A stretch of DNA of 64,000 nt from Pedobacter psychrodurus (GCF_004331735.1 NZ_SJSO01000010.1:33041-97040), one strand, 5' to 3'; counted from the first letter of the stretch, positions 16,570 through 26,326 are shown. Numbers and translations are program-made. The notes: generated from the sequence alone by a model not told the origin.

Positions 16570-17757
16570 TTATAACCAGATTAATGGGTTACGGATAGGT
16601 AAATTTCTAATTACTTCTTCTACTTGAGGCTGATGGTCTAATTTTGCCCAGGTTTGATACCAATTGGTTTGATTGCATTGTACTGCACCAAACAGCAAAA
16701 AAGGCTGGGCTACTGGCCAGTTATCCCAATACATCACATCGGGCTTTAAGGTCCACTTGCTTTTATCGGCAATAAATGGATATAAATAGCTTAACCCTTT
16801 TTTGATAGATTTACCATCAGCTGTTTCAAAATTCCAGAGGTTATCTTTTGGTGTAGATAAGATCTGGCAGAGCATGGTCATCGCATCGAGATTAAAGATT
16901 GAATAACCATAAGGTTTTGTTCTGGCCATTTCTAATGGAAAACTACCATCAGTACCCATTTGGTTAGGTAAAAGGATGGTTTTATAACTGGTACGTAAAG
17001 AATCGAGCATGTTTTCGTCACCACAAAGTTTAGCAAACGAAGCCACCTGCATGGCCCAACAGGTAGCATGATTGTTCTTTACGGTTTTTTCCTGGATGCC
17101 CGGCTTGCTGGTATTTAACCATATGATATAATCAGCAAACCATTTTTTTACGCCCTTAGCAGTCTGTGGATCGAACGCTTTCGCTTTCTCCATGATCAAT
17201 GCGCCTTGAGCTACTTCCATTAAATGAATGGTATCGATAATACCATAATTACGGCCTGTGAATTTACCTTTTACGGCCTGTGCAAAAAGTAGATTCGGAT
17301 TCATCAAGGTTTCTGAATTGATAAACCAAGCCTGAAAGTGTTTAACGGCCTGCTTAACATACTTTTCATCTGCAGTAATTTTATAGGCTGAGGCTAAAGC
17401 ACCGATTATTTTACTAAAACGAACCATTGCTTTACGATGGTCGAGGAAGTTATCGGGGTTAGTGAGTCCATCCCTATTGATGTAAGGGCCATTTGGATTT
17501 TGTGGATCGGGCCAGAAATAATCCGCTTCTGAGAAGAAATCATGCTTTCCACCTGCACTTCTTGGCGAAGATGAAGCGGTAACCGTAACCGGTTTTTGCT
17601 GCATGGCCCAAGCAGCTTCAGCTAAAATTTGTTTTTTTAACAAAGCCTCTGCCTGTTTTTTTAAATCCGTTCCTTTCGGATCGGGTTTCAGGGAAGCAAA
17701 TACTATCTCGGTAAAACAGAGCAGCACCAATAATGCACAGGGGATAATTTTTTTCAT
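16570..17757 (-). CDS. Alginate-lyase-family polysaccharide lyase (PL5/PL38-like)
   Basis: A 395-residue exported protein (signal peptide through EIVFAS) of the alginate lyase fold. Visible family blocks are DFFSEADYFWPDPQNP, LTNPDNFLDHRKAM, the catalytic NNHATCWAMQVASF, and GTDGSFPLEMARTKPYGYSIFNLDAM. The NNH with downstream Tyr and Arg fits the PL5/PL38 catalytic arrangement. Given GH88, two GH2 enzymes with uronate clamps and UxuAB in the same operon, and no KDG-type alginate pathway genes, glucuronate linkages are a more likely substrate than alginate; that is inference. One base separates it from GH88, indicating coupled translation. Confidence 0.85.
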   Translation of the reverse strand: MKKIIPCALLVLLCFTEIVFASLKPDPKGTDLKKQAEALLKKQILAEAAWAMQQKPVTVTASSSPRSAGGKHDFFSEADYFWPDPQNPNGPYINRDGLTNPDNFLDHRKAMVRFSKIIGALASAYKITADEKYVKQAVKHFQAWFINSETLMNPNLLFAQAVKGKFTGRNYGIIDTIHLMEVAQGALIMEKAKAFDPQTAKGVKKWFADYIIWLNTSKPGIQEKTVKNNHATCWAMQVASFAKLCGDENMLDSLRTSYKTILLPNQMGTDGSFPLEMARTKPYGYSIFNLDAMTMLCQILSTPKDNLWNFETADGKSIKKGLSYLYPFIADKSKWTLKPDVMYWDNWPVAQPFLLFGAVQCNQTNWYQTWAKLDHQPQVEEVIRNLPIRNPLIWL

Positions 17758-17779
17758 TGGTTATATATTTGGTTAGCTA

Positions 17780-20242
17780 TTATAATGTGGTAAAAACTGT
17801 TTTTAAACCTTCAGCACTCACAGATACTGCACTTTGCCCCTTGTTTAATTTCACTTTAATCATGGCTCTCCCGTTATAAGCCTGAACTTTGCGCGACCCT
17901 GAAGAAGTACCCTGATTATCAATTAATTTACCATCGCCAGTTAAACCAAAAGTGATCAAATTAATAGCGTCTAAACATGATAGACCTTTATCATCAAAAA
18001 TCTTTACTTCTACGGTTGCCACATCATCTAGCTGATTGATTTTTTTCAGTTCCATTTTAGCTGGCTTTGTCCATTTTTCAGTTTGATAGATAAATTTAAT
18101 TTCATCAGTTATTGTCTCTTTACCTTGTTTGGCAATTACTTTAACTGTGTTTTCGCCCTTTAAAAACGGAAGATTCCAGCGCAAACCTGCTGCCGGGTAA
18201 TCTTGACTATTGCGTTTTTTACTGCCAAAACTTTTGCCGTTTAAGAAAATTTCGGCATCAGTACAGTTGGAGTAAACTTTAACCATTTTCTCTTCACCTT
18301 CGTCGCCCCAACGAATTGGCCAGGTGTGACCGTAAATGTGAGCCATTGGTTTTTCTGTCCAATAAGACTGGAAAACGTAATAAGCTTCTTTTTTGGTAAA
18401 ATCTCTTTCTACCACACCTTTCTGGTTCATGTAAGGCACCGGATTATCGGGACGAACAGGAGTTGAAAAATCTTTGAATGGCCAGTAAGCCGTACCACTT
18501 AACCAAGGCATTGTTTCCTGCTCTTTTAAATGCCAATCGATTAAATTGGCGATGTATGATTCGCTCCAATCGCCATCTTTAGAAATCCTTGCTGCGCCAC
18601 CGTATAACGAGGCATCACCTGCTCTTTCATCGGCACTACCCCCGGTTTTAATCTTACTCAAGGCTTTATCCGGATTTTCTGAATGACGTAGTGCATGACT
18701 ATCTCCTCCCCATTCTACATGTAAAAAGCGTTTTACTTTAGCAAATTCATCTTCAGATGCTTTTTTGTAATCGGTGTACGCACCACGGTACCAGCCTGCC
18801 CAAATAGAGGGAGAATACACATCAACAATATCGCTGCAAAAATCGCAGCGGCGAATGGCCGTATAACGCGATTTATCCAGTTTATGAGAGAGATCATTCA
18901 ACTCTTTCATGAAAGTCCTGATCTTTTCTTTATCAAATTCAGGGAAATCGCCAGGCCAATCGTTTTCATTACCCATTCCCCAAATAATAATGGCTGGGTG
19001 ATTAAAATGCTGCTCAACCATATTAGTGAGCATTCTACGAGCCTGTTGTTTATATACCTCGCCTCCTAAACCTCCACGGCACCATGGAATTTCTTCCCAA
19101 ACCATAATCCCTAAACTATCGCAAAGGTTTAGCACAATGCGCGATTGCTGATAATGCCCCAAGCGGATAAAGTTAACGCCCATATCTTTCATCATTTGTA
19201 TTTCTTCACGGATCATGCCTTCAGTCATTGCAGCTGCTACGCCTGCGTGGTCTTCATGTCGGTGCGTTCCGCGTAACAATAAACGTTTCCCGTTGAGGTT
19301 AAACGGTCCTTTTTCTACAAATTCGATATTCCGGAAACCGATTTTCTCTTCTCCTTTAGAATTCCCTGCTGAAGAAATTATTTCATATTGCAAACGATAC
19401 TGCACAGGTTTCTCTGTAGACCATAACTGAGGTTTTTTAATCTCCAGCGACCATAAATCAATATCAGCAGATAGATTACCGAGTTTTTTCTCTGTTTTAG
19501 CCACAATTTTTCCGGCAACATCAACCAATTTTAGCTGAACGGTAGCCTCATTAATCCCTGCAGGATTATACAAACGTGTTTTGACAGACAATTTACCCAG
19601 TTTACCCTGCGCATCAACTTCAGCTTTAGCAAACATTTTATCAACCGAAAGCGATGGCACATAAACCAAATTCAGGTAGCGATAAATTCCACCATACACA
19701 TTAAAATCAGACAGGTCAGAAGGGATCATTTCTAAATCCCTAGAGTTGTCGGTCCTTACCGAAACCGGAACCTTGCCTTTAAATTGTTTTTGGTAAACAT
19801 CTGTTTTTTGAAAAGCCGCAACCGCATCGGTAATATCAACTGTCCATTCATCGTAGCCACCAACATGCGTACCTACTTTAGTGGTATAGACATAAACTTC
19901 TGTTTTTTGACCGGCACCTTCGAAATGCAAGATCGTTCTTCCACTTTGATAAGGGTTTTCAATTTTAAGCTGCGTGCGGTACCAGGCTGGTCCCTGGTAA
20001 TAATTTACATCGGGATCAACAGCATCTTCAGCATTAAAGCAATGTGGCAAGCTCACTTTCTGCCATAGCGGCACTGCCTCTGGATTACCAACACCAACCG
20101 GACGAACCGACTCCCATATACCCCCTAAATCTTGTTTTAAAAACTCCCAATTATTATTTAAGCGAATTGATTGTTGAGCAAATAATAACTGACTGTTAAA
20201 CAACGAAATAAATAAGGCTATATAGCTAAATAACTTTAACAT
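17780..20242 (-). CDS. GH2 glycoside hydrolase, probable beta-glucuronidase
   Basis: An 820-residue exported GH2 enzyme (signal peptide through LLFAQ). Domain order is the jelly-roll sugar-binding domain (WYRTQLKIENP, THVGGYDEWTVDIT), an Ig-like domain, the TIM barrel and extra C-terminal beta domains. The acid/base Glu426 lies in WGMGNEND and the nucleophile Glu510 in HVEWGGD. MNQKGVVERD (Asn606-x-Lys608) matches the N-x-K clamp that binds the carboxylate of glucuronic acid in beta-glucuronidases, which beta-galactosidases usually lack. Thus a beta-glucuronidase is preferred over the beta-galactosidase label that overall similarity would suggest. Located between DUF5009 and the lyase in the operon. 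Confidence 0.85.
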   Translation of the reverse strand: MLKLFSYIALFISLFNSQLLFAQQSIRLNNNWEFLKQDLGGIWESVRPVGVGNPEAVPLWQKVSLPHCFNAEDAVDPDVNYYQGPAWYRTQLKIENPYQSGRTILHFEGAGQKTEVYVYTTKVGTHVGGYDEWTVDITDAVAAFQKTDVYQKQFKGKVPVSVRTDNSRDLEMIPSDLSDFNVYGGIYRYLNLVYVPSLSVDKMFAKAEVDAQGKLGKLSVKTRLYNPAGINEATVQLKLVDVAGKIVAKTEKKLGNLSADIDLWSLEIKKPQLWSTEKPVQYRLQYEIISSAGNSKGEEKIGFRNIEFVEKGPFNLNGKRLLLRGTHRHEDHAGVAAAMTEGMIREEIQMMKDMGVNFIRLGHYQQSRIVLNLCDSLGIMVWEEIPWCRGGLGGEVYKQQARRMLTNMVEQHFNHPAIIIWGMGNENDWPGDFPEFDKEKIRTFMKELNDLSHKLDKSRYTAIRRCDFCSDIVDVYSPSIWAGWYRGAYTDYKKASEDEFAKVKRFLHVEWGGDSHALRHSENPDKALSKIKTGGSADERAGDASLYGGAARISKDGDWSESYIANLIDWHLKEQETMPWLSGTAYWPFKDFSTPVRPDNPVPYMNQKGVVERDFTKKEAYYVFQSYWTEKPMAHIYGHTWPIRWGDEGEEKMVKVYSNCTDAEIFLNGKSFGSKKRNSQDYPAAGLRWNLPFLKGENTVKVIAKQGKETITDEIKFIYQTEKWTKPAKMELKKINQLDDVATVEVKIFDDKGLSCLDAINLITFGLTGDGKLIDNQGTSSGSRKVQAYNGRAMIKVKLNKGQSAVSVSAEGLKTVFTTL

Positions 20243-20255
20243 AAATTTTTGAAAA

Positions 20256-21431
20256 TTAAACTTTTAAACGCAATTTTTTCTTTTCTAAAAAGTACACGAT
20301 ACCAATCACCAAAAATGCCATCAAAAAAGACCTGACGATCCCTCCGATGCCTGAACTCAGGGAATTTGGGAAATGAAAATGGACTAAACTAAACAGCGCA
20401 TATAACAAATAAGGAACGAGGTAACAGGTTAAAGTACTGGTTCCGGCAGGTTTAATCAGTTTAAACCAATCTTTTTTCTGTTTAACCTCTACCAGGTAGA
20501 TCAGCAATTCGAAAACCACAATGGTAATGCCCATACATACAAATATCCACGCTGGTGTGGCATAAATCTTAGAAATTCCGCCTGCATAAGGCCTGATGAA
20601 CATGCCAAAAGCAAATGATAACAAACCATAAAAACTAATGAGGATCCAGAAATCAAGGTATTTCTTAGCCCCGATCAGTTTTTTGTACATCGAAGTAATC
20701 AATGCACCGCCTAACATCAGGACAATTGATGATGCATCACCGATGAGCCATAAACGGTGGTTAAAAATGCCTAAATGAATGGTGACATTAAGGGCTGCAA
20801 AGGCTACAAAAGCTAACATAAGCAGCAACAAATTACCTTTAGCAAAAAGATAAACAAATGCCGAAACGAGATAAGCCCAACCGATAATCCCCAAAATTCC
20901 CCACCAATGTGGTTTTAAGCCTTCAGGATGCGCTGCAGAACCGCCTTTATACAGCAAAGCCAGCAAAATAATGAGCAAAATACCTAAGCCAACGAACCCG
21001 TTCTTTTTAACCTTTGAGAGGTTTGTGGGGTAATCTAACCACACCAAAAAGAAGGCGATGGTAATGAGAATGGTATAAACCGGATAAGGCAATAAAGCCG
21101 AGTGATGATCGTAATTTTCTAAATTAACATAAAAAAAGCCCATCACAATTAAGGCTAATGCCCTTAAGGCAATGTAAGCTAAAATAGAAAACAAGCCTGC
21201 GCCTTTATCTTTTCTACTTTGAAGGGCAAATGGCAAGGAAAGGCCTACAATAAACAAAAAGGCCGGAAAAATGAGGTCTGAAAAACCCATTCCGTCTACA
21301 TCGGCTGGTGTATGCTTAATCCATTGTGGAATATTCGAAACGCCAGCAACATCGTTTACAAAGATCATCAAAAACATAGTGATGGCCCTTAAAACGTCGA
21401 TTGATAAAATACGGAGCGGTAGTTGGCTCAT
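20256..21431 (-). CDS. DUF5009 (HGSNAT-like) integral membrane protein
   Basis: A 391-residue membrane protein with about ten or eleven hydrophobic segments. The N-terminus RILSIDVLRAITMFLMIFVND, then GMGFSDLIFPAFLFIVGLSLPFAL, is the DUF5009 signature, related to heparan-alpha-glucosaminide N-acetyltransferase, which moves an acetyl group across a membrane to a terminal glucosamine. The conserved His in the first luminal loop of that family may correspond to the IKHTPADVDG segment. DUF5009 genes are common in Bacteroidota glycan loci. A role in acetylating or handling a periplasmic sugar is inferred; no transport activity is excluded. It is 12 bases after GH10 and 13 before GH2. Confidence 0.8.
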   Translation of the reverse strand: MSQLPLRILSIDVLRAITMFLMIFVNDVAGVSNIPQWIKHTPADVDGMGFSDLIFPAFLFIVGLSLPFALQSRKDKGAGLFSILAYIALRALALIVMGFFYVNLENYDHHSALLPYPVYTILITIAFFLVWLDYPTNLSKVKKNGFVGLGILLIILLALLYKGGSAAHPEGLKPHWWGILGIIGWAYLVSAFVYLFAKGNLLLLMLAFVAFAALNVTIHLGIFNHRLWLIGDASSIVLMLGGALITSMYKKLIGAKKYLDFWILISFYGLLSFAFGMFIRPYAGGISKIYATPAWIFVCMGITIVVFELLIYLVEVKQKKDWFKLIKPAGTSTLTCYLVPYLLYALFSLVHFHFPNSLSSGIGGIVRSFLMAFLVIGIVYFLEKKKLRLKV

Positions 21432-21443
21432 TTTAATATATCG

Positions 21444-22538
21444 CTATTTAACTCCGTCTAAAATTCCTTGATACGCTGCTTTTCGCTGATATTGTGCATC
21501 GAAAGGCAAAGGCCAATCGGGACGTTTGTAATTAGAGGGTATCCAACTGTCGGCATCAGTTACATTCCATTGCGTAATCCCGAACTGCTGACTTTTCGGA
21601 ATGGCGTTATAAGCCTGAACAATGGTTTTATATTTTGCTGCCTGTTGCTCACCCAAAGCAGTGGTGTAAGTCATCGACTGCACATTATCTGGATTAAGTG
21701 AAATATCTATTTCAGAAATATGGACTTTTAGACCTGTTGCTGCAGCAGTAGCAATGGCGGCCGTTAAATTCGCATCGGTCTGCGTAACACGGGTATGCAT
21801 CTGGATGCCAATCCCATCAATGGGAATACCTTTATTTTTTAAGCCTATAACCAGATTTAGGATTGCAGTACGTTTTGTAGGTCCAAATTCATGACCATAA
21901 TCATTGTAAAAAAGTAAAGCATTGGGGTCTGCTTCGTGTGCATACTGAAATGCCCGGCCGATATAGTCAACCCCTAATTTTTCTACCCAGATGCTGTTGC
22001 GCATGGTACCATCTTCGTTAACTGCTTCGTTTACCACATCCCAGGAAACTACTTTACCTTTAAAATGGCCTACAACCGTTTGGATATGTGTTTTTAAGAG
22101 GTTCTCCCATTCAGCTGTGGTTCCTTGAAAGTTTTTCACCCAATCGGGAAGTGATTGGTACCAGTTTAAGGTATGGCCATGTACTCTTTTTCCATTGGCT
22201 ACGGCAAAATCGACCAGGTAATCGGCATCGCTCCAGATGTAGGTATCTTTTGAGGGATGTAGGGATGCAAATTTCATGGCATTTTCTGCCGTAACACTAT
22301 TAAATTCTTTGATGACCAGATTACGGTAATTAGCGTTGCTTTTTAAAAGACTTACATTAATAGCGGCTCCCATGGGGAAAGGCATATTCTTTTGTAAGCT
22401 GATTTCTTCTATTTTTTGTGGCTGTATTAAGGTCCCAGGATCGATACTGGTGCTCTTGTATTTGGCACAAGAGAGGGTTAACAGTGACATCGAAAGCATT
22501 ACTTTCGAAGCGAAACTAATTTTCAGTAATCTGTTCAT
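21444..22538 (-). CDS. GH10 endo-beta-1,4-xylanase-like lipoprotein
   Basis: A 364-residue protein with a lipoprotein signal (LLTLSC), so probably anchored in the outer or inner membrane. GH10 blocks are ENAMKFASLHPSKDTYIWSDAD, KRVHGHTLNWYQSLPDWV, SWDVVNEAVNEDG (acid/base Glu171), LLFYNDYG, IDGIGIQMH and KVHISEIDIS (nucleophile Glu276), closing with FGITQWNVTDADSW. The catalytic domain is complete and of normal length with no carbohydrate-binding module. GH10 normally cuts xylan and, with GH2 glucuronidases, would suit glucuronoxylan; however, no xylosidase, GH67/GH115 or arabinofuranosidase is present. It is 3 bases from the GH2 gene. Confidence 0.93.
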   Translation of the reverse strand: MNRLLKISFASKVMLSMSLLTLSCAKYKSTSIDPGTLIQPQKIEEISLQKNMPFPMGAAINVSLLKSNANYRNLVIKEFNSVTAENAMKFASLHPSKDTYIWSDADYLVDFAVANGKRVHGHTLNWYQSLPDWVKNFQGTTAEWENLLKTHIQTVVGHFKGKVVSWDVVNEAVNEDGTMRNSIWVEKLGVDYIGRAFQYAHEADPNALLFYNDYGHEFGPTKRTAILNLVIGLKNKGIPIDGIGIQMHTRVTQTDANLTAAIATAAATGLKVHISEIDISLNPDNVQSMTYTTALGEQQAAKYKTIVQAYNAIPKSQQFGITQWNVTDADSWIPSNYKRPDWPLPFDAQYQRKAAYQGILDGVK

Positions 22539-22541
22539 ATT

Positions 22542-24371
22542 TTATTTGTATTTGACCTGCATCTGGTCGTAAAAATCTTTCAGCACGAAGAAAGCTTTCT
22601 TTTTCTTGCCTGTTTCGCTGATCAAGCCTTTACGGTTCCAGAAATTCTGATAAATAGGATGTTGTCTTCTTGGTGACCTGAAATCGGTTAAAATCCACGG
22701 TGTCATGCCGCGTAAAGCACCAATTTTGCTTAACATGGCGATCTGGTTTTTGTATAATGCCTCCTGGTATTCTTCGCTCCAACGCGTATTTTCATCGGCG
22801 TGGAAACCGCCCAAAGCATCGCCACCAAATTCGGTGATCACCACAGGTTTTTTATATTTGATATCGAAATTGTATTTGGTAATTTCGGATGGATTACCTC
22901 CCCAGTACCAGCCAGCATATTCATTAAAACTTACCAGATCGATTTTTTCGCCCAATGGATCGTTTAAAATGATGTTATTTCCTTCACGGTGCACCTCTAA
23001 AGCGGCAGCTACCAAACGGGTATCATCCAGAGCGCGGGCAGTTTCTGTCAAATTGCTCATAAAGCTTAAGCGTGCATCGCTTAGCGGGGTTTCATTCCCG
23101 ATAGACCAAACAATCACACTTGCCCTGTTTTTATCGCGTACGATTAAATCAGTCAATTGTTTTTTTGCATTGGCATAGGTTGCAGGATTTGTCCAGCTGA
23201 TGGTCCAATAAACAGGAACTTCAGCCCAAACCAATAGGCCCATTTCATCAGCAAGGCGAATCATTTCTTCGTTATGCGGGTAATGTGCCAGGCGAACATA
23301 GTTACAGTTCATATCTTTTGCCCATTGTAACATCATGCGCATATCGCCTTCAGAGCGTAAACGACCAGCTAAAAGCGGGTTTTCGTCGTGTAGTGATATT
23401 CCTCTTAAAAAAACAGATTTACCGTTTAAGAGGATGCTATCGCCATCAACCTGAATGGTTCTGAAACCAATTTTGTCGTTAATATTTTCTTTATCGCTTT
23501 TAATATTTACTGCATATAATTTTGGCGTTTCTGGCGCCCATAAGCTCAAATTGTTCCAGATAAATTCATCTGCAATTTTACCTTCGCCATCTGTTTTGTA
23601 TTTCTTTTCCAGCTTCAGTTCGGGAATAGAAAGCGTAATTTCCTGTCCAGCAGTTGCATCAGCAAGTTTTACCGAAAAATTTAACAGGTTGTTGTTTCCT
23701 TTAACGAGCTGAAGTTTATAATCACTAATAAAATGTTCAGGAAATTCGGCTAAAAAAACATCTCGGGTAATACCTCCATAATTCCACCAATCGGTATTTA
23801 CAGTTGGGATTTCATCCTGTTTACGAATATTATCTACTTTAAGCACAATGGAGTTTTCGCCAACTTTTAAATTGTTGGTTACATCAAACTGGAAAGGTGT
23901 AAAACCACCTTTGTGTACACCCAGTTTTTTACCATTGAGGTAAACATGAGCTTCGTAGTTTACCGCACCGAAGTACACGAAGTATTTTTTCCCTTTTTCG
24001 GGTTTTGCATCAAACTTTTTGCGCAGCCAAACATTGCCTTCGTAAAGTTCTAATTTTTCTGATTGCGAGTTCCAATCGCCCGGAACATTCATTTGAGGTG
24101 AATGATCGAAATCATATTCGATCAGTTCTGACTTATCTTTCTGAACTTTATCATCGTAATAACCTCCGGTTCCGGTTTTCGACTGATCGAATGGATCGTG
24201 ACGATAATCGTAATAACCGTTTTCGTAAGGATCGACAATATAATTCCATTTACCATTAAGGCTCTGGATTTTCCGGCCCTGAATGTTCTGTATAGCAGTA
24301 ACCTGACCGTAACTGATTGATGAAAGGAGCGAAAAGCAGATTAAAAATACGCTATAGGTTGTTTTTAGCAT
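22542..24371 (-). CDS. GH2 beta-glucuronidase
   Basis: A 609-residue exported enzyme (signal peptide ending ISYGQ) close in size to bacterial beta-glucuronidases. The sugar-binding domain has VNYEAHVYLNGKKLGVHKGGFTPFQFDVT and the family block NTDWWNYGGITRDV. The TIM barrel has the acid/base Glu427 in WSIGNET and the nucleophile Glu514 in ITEFGGDA. The sequence FWNRKGLIS (Asn579-x-Lys581) is the N-x-K motif that recognises the glucuronate carboxylate. It would release terminal glucuronic acid, which UxuB/UxuA can process further after isomerisation. First hydrolase of the operon, 105 bases after susD. Confidence 0.9.
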   Translation of the reverse strand: MLKTTYSVFLICFSLLSSISYGQVTAIQNIQGRKIQSLNGKWNYIVDPYENGYYDYRHDPFDQSKTGTGGYYDDKVQKDKSELIEYDFDHSPQMNVPGDWNSQSEKLELYEGNVWLRKKFDAKPEKGKKYFVYFGAVNYEAHVYLNGKKLGVHKGGFTPFQFDVTNNLKVGENSIVLKVDNIRKQDEIPTVNTDWWNYGGITRDVFLAEFPEHFISDYKLQLVKGNNNLLNFSVKLADATAGQEITLSIPELKLEKKYKTDGEGKIADEFIWNNLSLWAPETPKLYAVNIKSDKENINDKIGFRTIQVDGDSILLNGKSVFLRGISLHDENPLLAGRLRSEGDMRMMLQWAKDMNCNYVRLAHYPHNEEMIRLADEMGLLVWAEVPVYWTISWTNPATYANAKKQLTDLIVRDKNRASVIVWSIGNETPLSDARLSFMSNLTETARALDDTRLVAAALEVHREGNNIILNDPLGEKIDLVSFNEYAGWYWGGNPSEITKYNFDIKYKKPVVITEFGGDALGGFHADENTRWSEEYQEALYKNQIAMLSKIGALRGMTPWILTDFRSPRRQHPIYQNFWNRKGLISETGKKKKAFFVLKDFYDQMQVKYK

Positions 24372-24426
24372 AACTTAAGTTTTAATATTATTTAATTGAT
24401 CGTTTCAAAACTAACAATTAATTAAC

Positions 24427-24446
24427 GGACGGTGTTTCCACCGCCC
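24427..24446 (-). terminator. Intra-operon GNRA-loop hairpin
   Basis: On the minus strand GGGCGGTG pairs with CACCGTCC (8 pairs, one G-U) around a GAAA tetraloop. It lies in the 105-base gap after susD and before the GH2 gene. There is no strong T-run, so it may be an mRNA-stability, processing or partial attenuation hairpin that keeps susCD transcripts more abundant than those of the enzymes. Confidence 0.6.
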
Positions 24447-24476
24447 GCCTAAATTTGAGCAAAATTCAGTTTTTCG

Positions 24477-26228
24477 TTAATAACCAGGGTTTTGCCCCAA
24501 CGCAGGGGCTTTATTTAATTCGTTCTGAGCAATTGGATACAAGTAATTTCTAGCCGTAAAAGCCCTGCTTTCTACCACAAATGGGGTGTAGCTAAAGGTA
24601 GTTGGTGTAAGCTGAACGATTCTCATCCCGGTAACTGGTTTGTTAAATGTCGCCTCTCCTTCTTTCCAACGGCGTACATCGTAAAAACGTTGTTCTTCGA
24701 AGCAAAGTTCTACCCTGCGCTCGTTGCGGATTCTTTTACGGAACTCCTCTTTACTTGGGATAACGTAACCATTTCCTGCAGGATTGGTTGTTTGTAATAG
24801 CGGCATGGCTACCCCTGTTCTGTTACGGATTAGGTTTAAAACCCTTAAAATTTCGGTTTGTCCACCTACTCCCTGTACTTCGTTTAGGGCCTCAGCATAA
24901 TTTAAAAGTATTTCTGCATATCTAAAAAATACCCATGGACGGCGAATATTGGTTGCTGTACCTGCCCAAACAGCGCTTTCGCTTAAATATTTACGCATAT
25001 AATAACCCGTTTTAGTGGCATTAACATTGAGGCCTAAACCATCTTTACCACCTACAAAGGTTTCTACAGGTTTACCTTTAAAGTTATTGGCAGTTACTAT
25101 TGGTTGAACTGAGGCTGTATTAAACATTATCGCAAAAGCCAACCTTGGATCGCGGTTTGCATATGGGTTGGTGGCAACATAACCAGATGCTGCATCTGTA
25201 ATAGGCTTACCTGTTGTTTTCATCTCGAAGGCATCAACCATTTCCTGTGTTGGGTTAGTACGGCCAGCTGCGCCATCATAACTAACTGGTGCATTATTAC
25301 TTTCGATAGTATTCGTATTGAGCGTTTGCGTAGCAAAAATAACCTCATTGTTATAAGCCGCACCTGACACATTCCATAACCAAATATTCGGATAAGAAGT
25401 ATAAATACCATGTTTGCCAGTATCCATCAAACGTTTTGCCGCATCCACAGCTGCCTGCCACTTAGTAACGTCACCTGTTGAATTGTATTGAGGACTTGCA
25501 GCATATAACAGCATCCTAGACTTAAGTGCCATTGCTGATGTTTGTGCGGCCCTACCGCGGTTTACGTTGTTCCAATCTGATGGCGAAATTGGCAGCCTGG
25601 CAATGGCAGCTTCACAATCTGCCGAAATCTGGGCAATACATTGATCGAAAGTATTTCGGGGTAAATCCAAATTATCATTTATGGTTAGTGTTTTGGTTAC
25701 AATTGGAAAACTTCCATAACGTTTAAGCAGTTCGAATTGAAAAAATGCCCTTAAAAAATAAGCCTGTCCTTTTAAACGCTCTATTTGTGCGACATAAGTT
25801 TGGTTTTCGGCAACATTTGCCGGCAATACCTCATCAATTGGAACAATTGCACTACCATCAACTTTTTCGAGGAACATGTTTGCTTTTCTAATACCTACAT
25901 ACATATCGGCATATACCTCATCAAAGGTCCTCACGGGGCTCCAGGTACCATTATTAAGTGTAGAAATTGATGAATTCTGATTAGAATTTACCGCTTCGTC
26001 ACTACCTGAGGCCAGTAAGGCTCCATCACCGAGGTTATACCGATCAGAAAGCACAGCATATACATTGTTCAGAAAATTCCTGGCATAATCAGGGTTTGCC
26101 CATAATTGCGCTTCGGTAATATCGTTACCTCCACTAAAAGAACCATCTTGAAGAAAGTCAGATTTTTTACATCCAGCTATCGCTAAAGCCACAAAGGCAA
26201 GGATTAGATAAAATATATTTTTTTTCAT
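24477..26228 (-). CDS. SusD-like glycan-binding lipoprotein 1
   Basis: A 583-residue outer-membrane lipoprotein (MKKNIFYLILAFVALAIAGC, lipobox AIAGC). SusD features are the N-terminal FLQDGSF, TPR-like helices (KGQAYFLRAFFQFELLKRYGSFPIV), the RAAQTSAMALKSRMLLYAASP block, WVFFRYAEILLNYAEALNEV, and the C-terminal RNERRVELCFEEQRFYDVRRWKEGE. It forms the hinged lid over the adjacent SusC barrel and captures oligosaccharide. Encoded downstream of susC 1 with a hairpin-containing gap of about 100 bases. Confidence 0.95.
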   Translation of the reverse strand: MKKNIFYLILAFVALAIAGCKKSDFLQDGSFSGGNDITEAQLWANPDYARNFLNNVYAVLSDRYNLGDGALLASGSDEAVNSNQNSSISTLNNGTWSPVRTFDEVYADMYVGIRKANMFLEKVDGSAIVPIDEVLPANVAENQTYVAQIERLKGQAYFLRAFFQFELLKRYGSFPIVTKTLTINDNLDLPRNTFDQCIAQISADCEAAIARLPISPSDWNNVNRGRAAQTSAMALKSRMLLYAASPQYNSTGDVTKWQAAVDAAKRLMDTGKHGIYTSYPNIWLWNVSGAAYNNEVIFATQTLNTNTIESNNAPVSYDGAAGRTNPTQEMVDAFEMKTTGKPITDAASGYVATNPYANRDPRLAFAIMFNTASVQPIVTANNFKGKPVETFVGGKDGLGLNVNATKTGYYMRKYLSESAVWAGTATNIRRPWVFFRYAEILLNYAEALNEVQGVGGQTEILRVLNLIRNRTGVAMPLLQTTNPAGNGYVIPSKEEFRKRIRNERRVELCFEEQRFYDVRRWKEGEATFNKPVTGMRIVQLTPTTFSYTPFVVESRAFTARNYLYPIAQNELNKAPALGQNPGY

Positions 26229-26255
26229 CTTTTTTTTATTTATTTCAACGGTGAT

Positions 26256-26313
26256 GAAGCTATCATGATTTTAAGCATATCTTATTAGAAAGTTGTAAAA
26301 TCATGATGGTTTC
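26256..26313 (-). repeat. Inverted repeat between susC 1 and susD 1
   Basis: Arms 26256-26273 (gaagctatcatgatttta) and 26296-26313 pair over 18 positions with two mismatches; loop 22 bases. A near copy lies at the other susC/susD junction (31201-31257). In mRNA it would form a long hairpin just upstream of susD. Confidence 0.75.
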
Positions 26314-26326
26314 ATTGTCTTATCTT

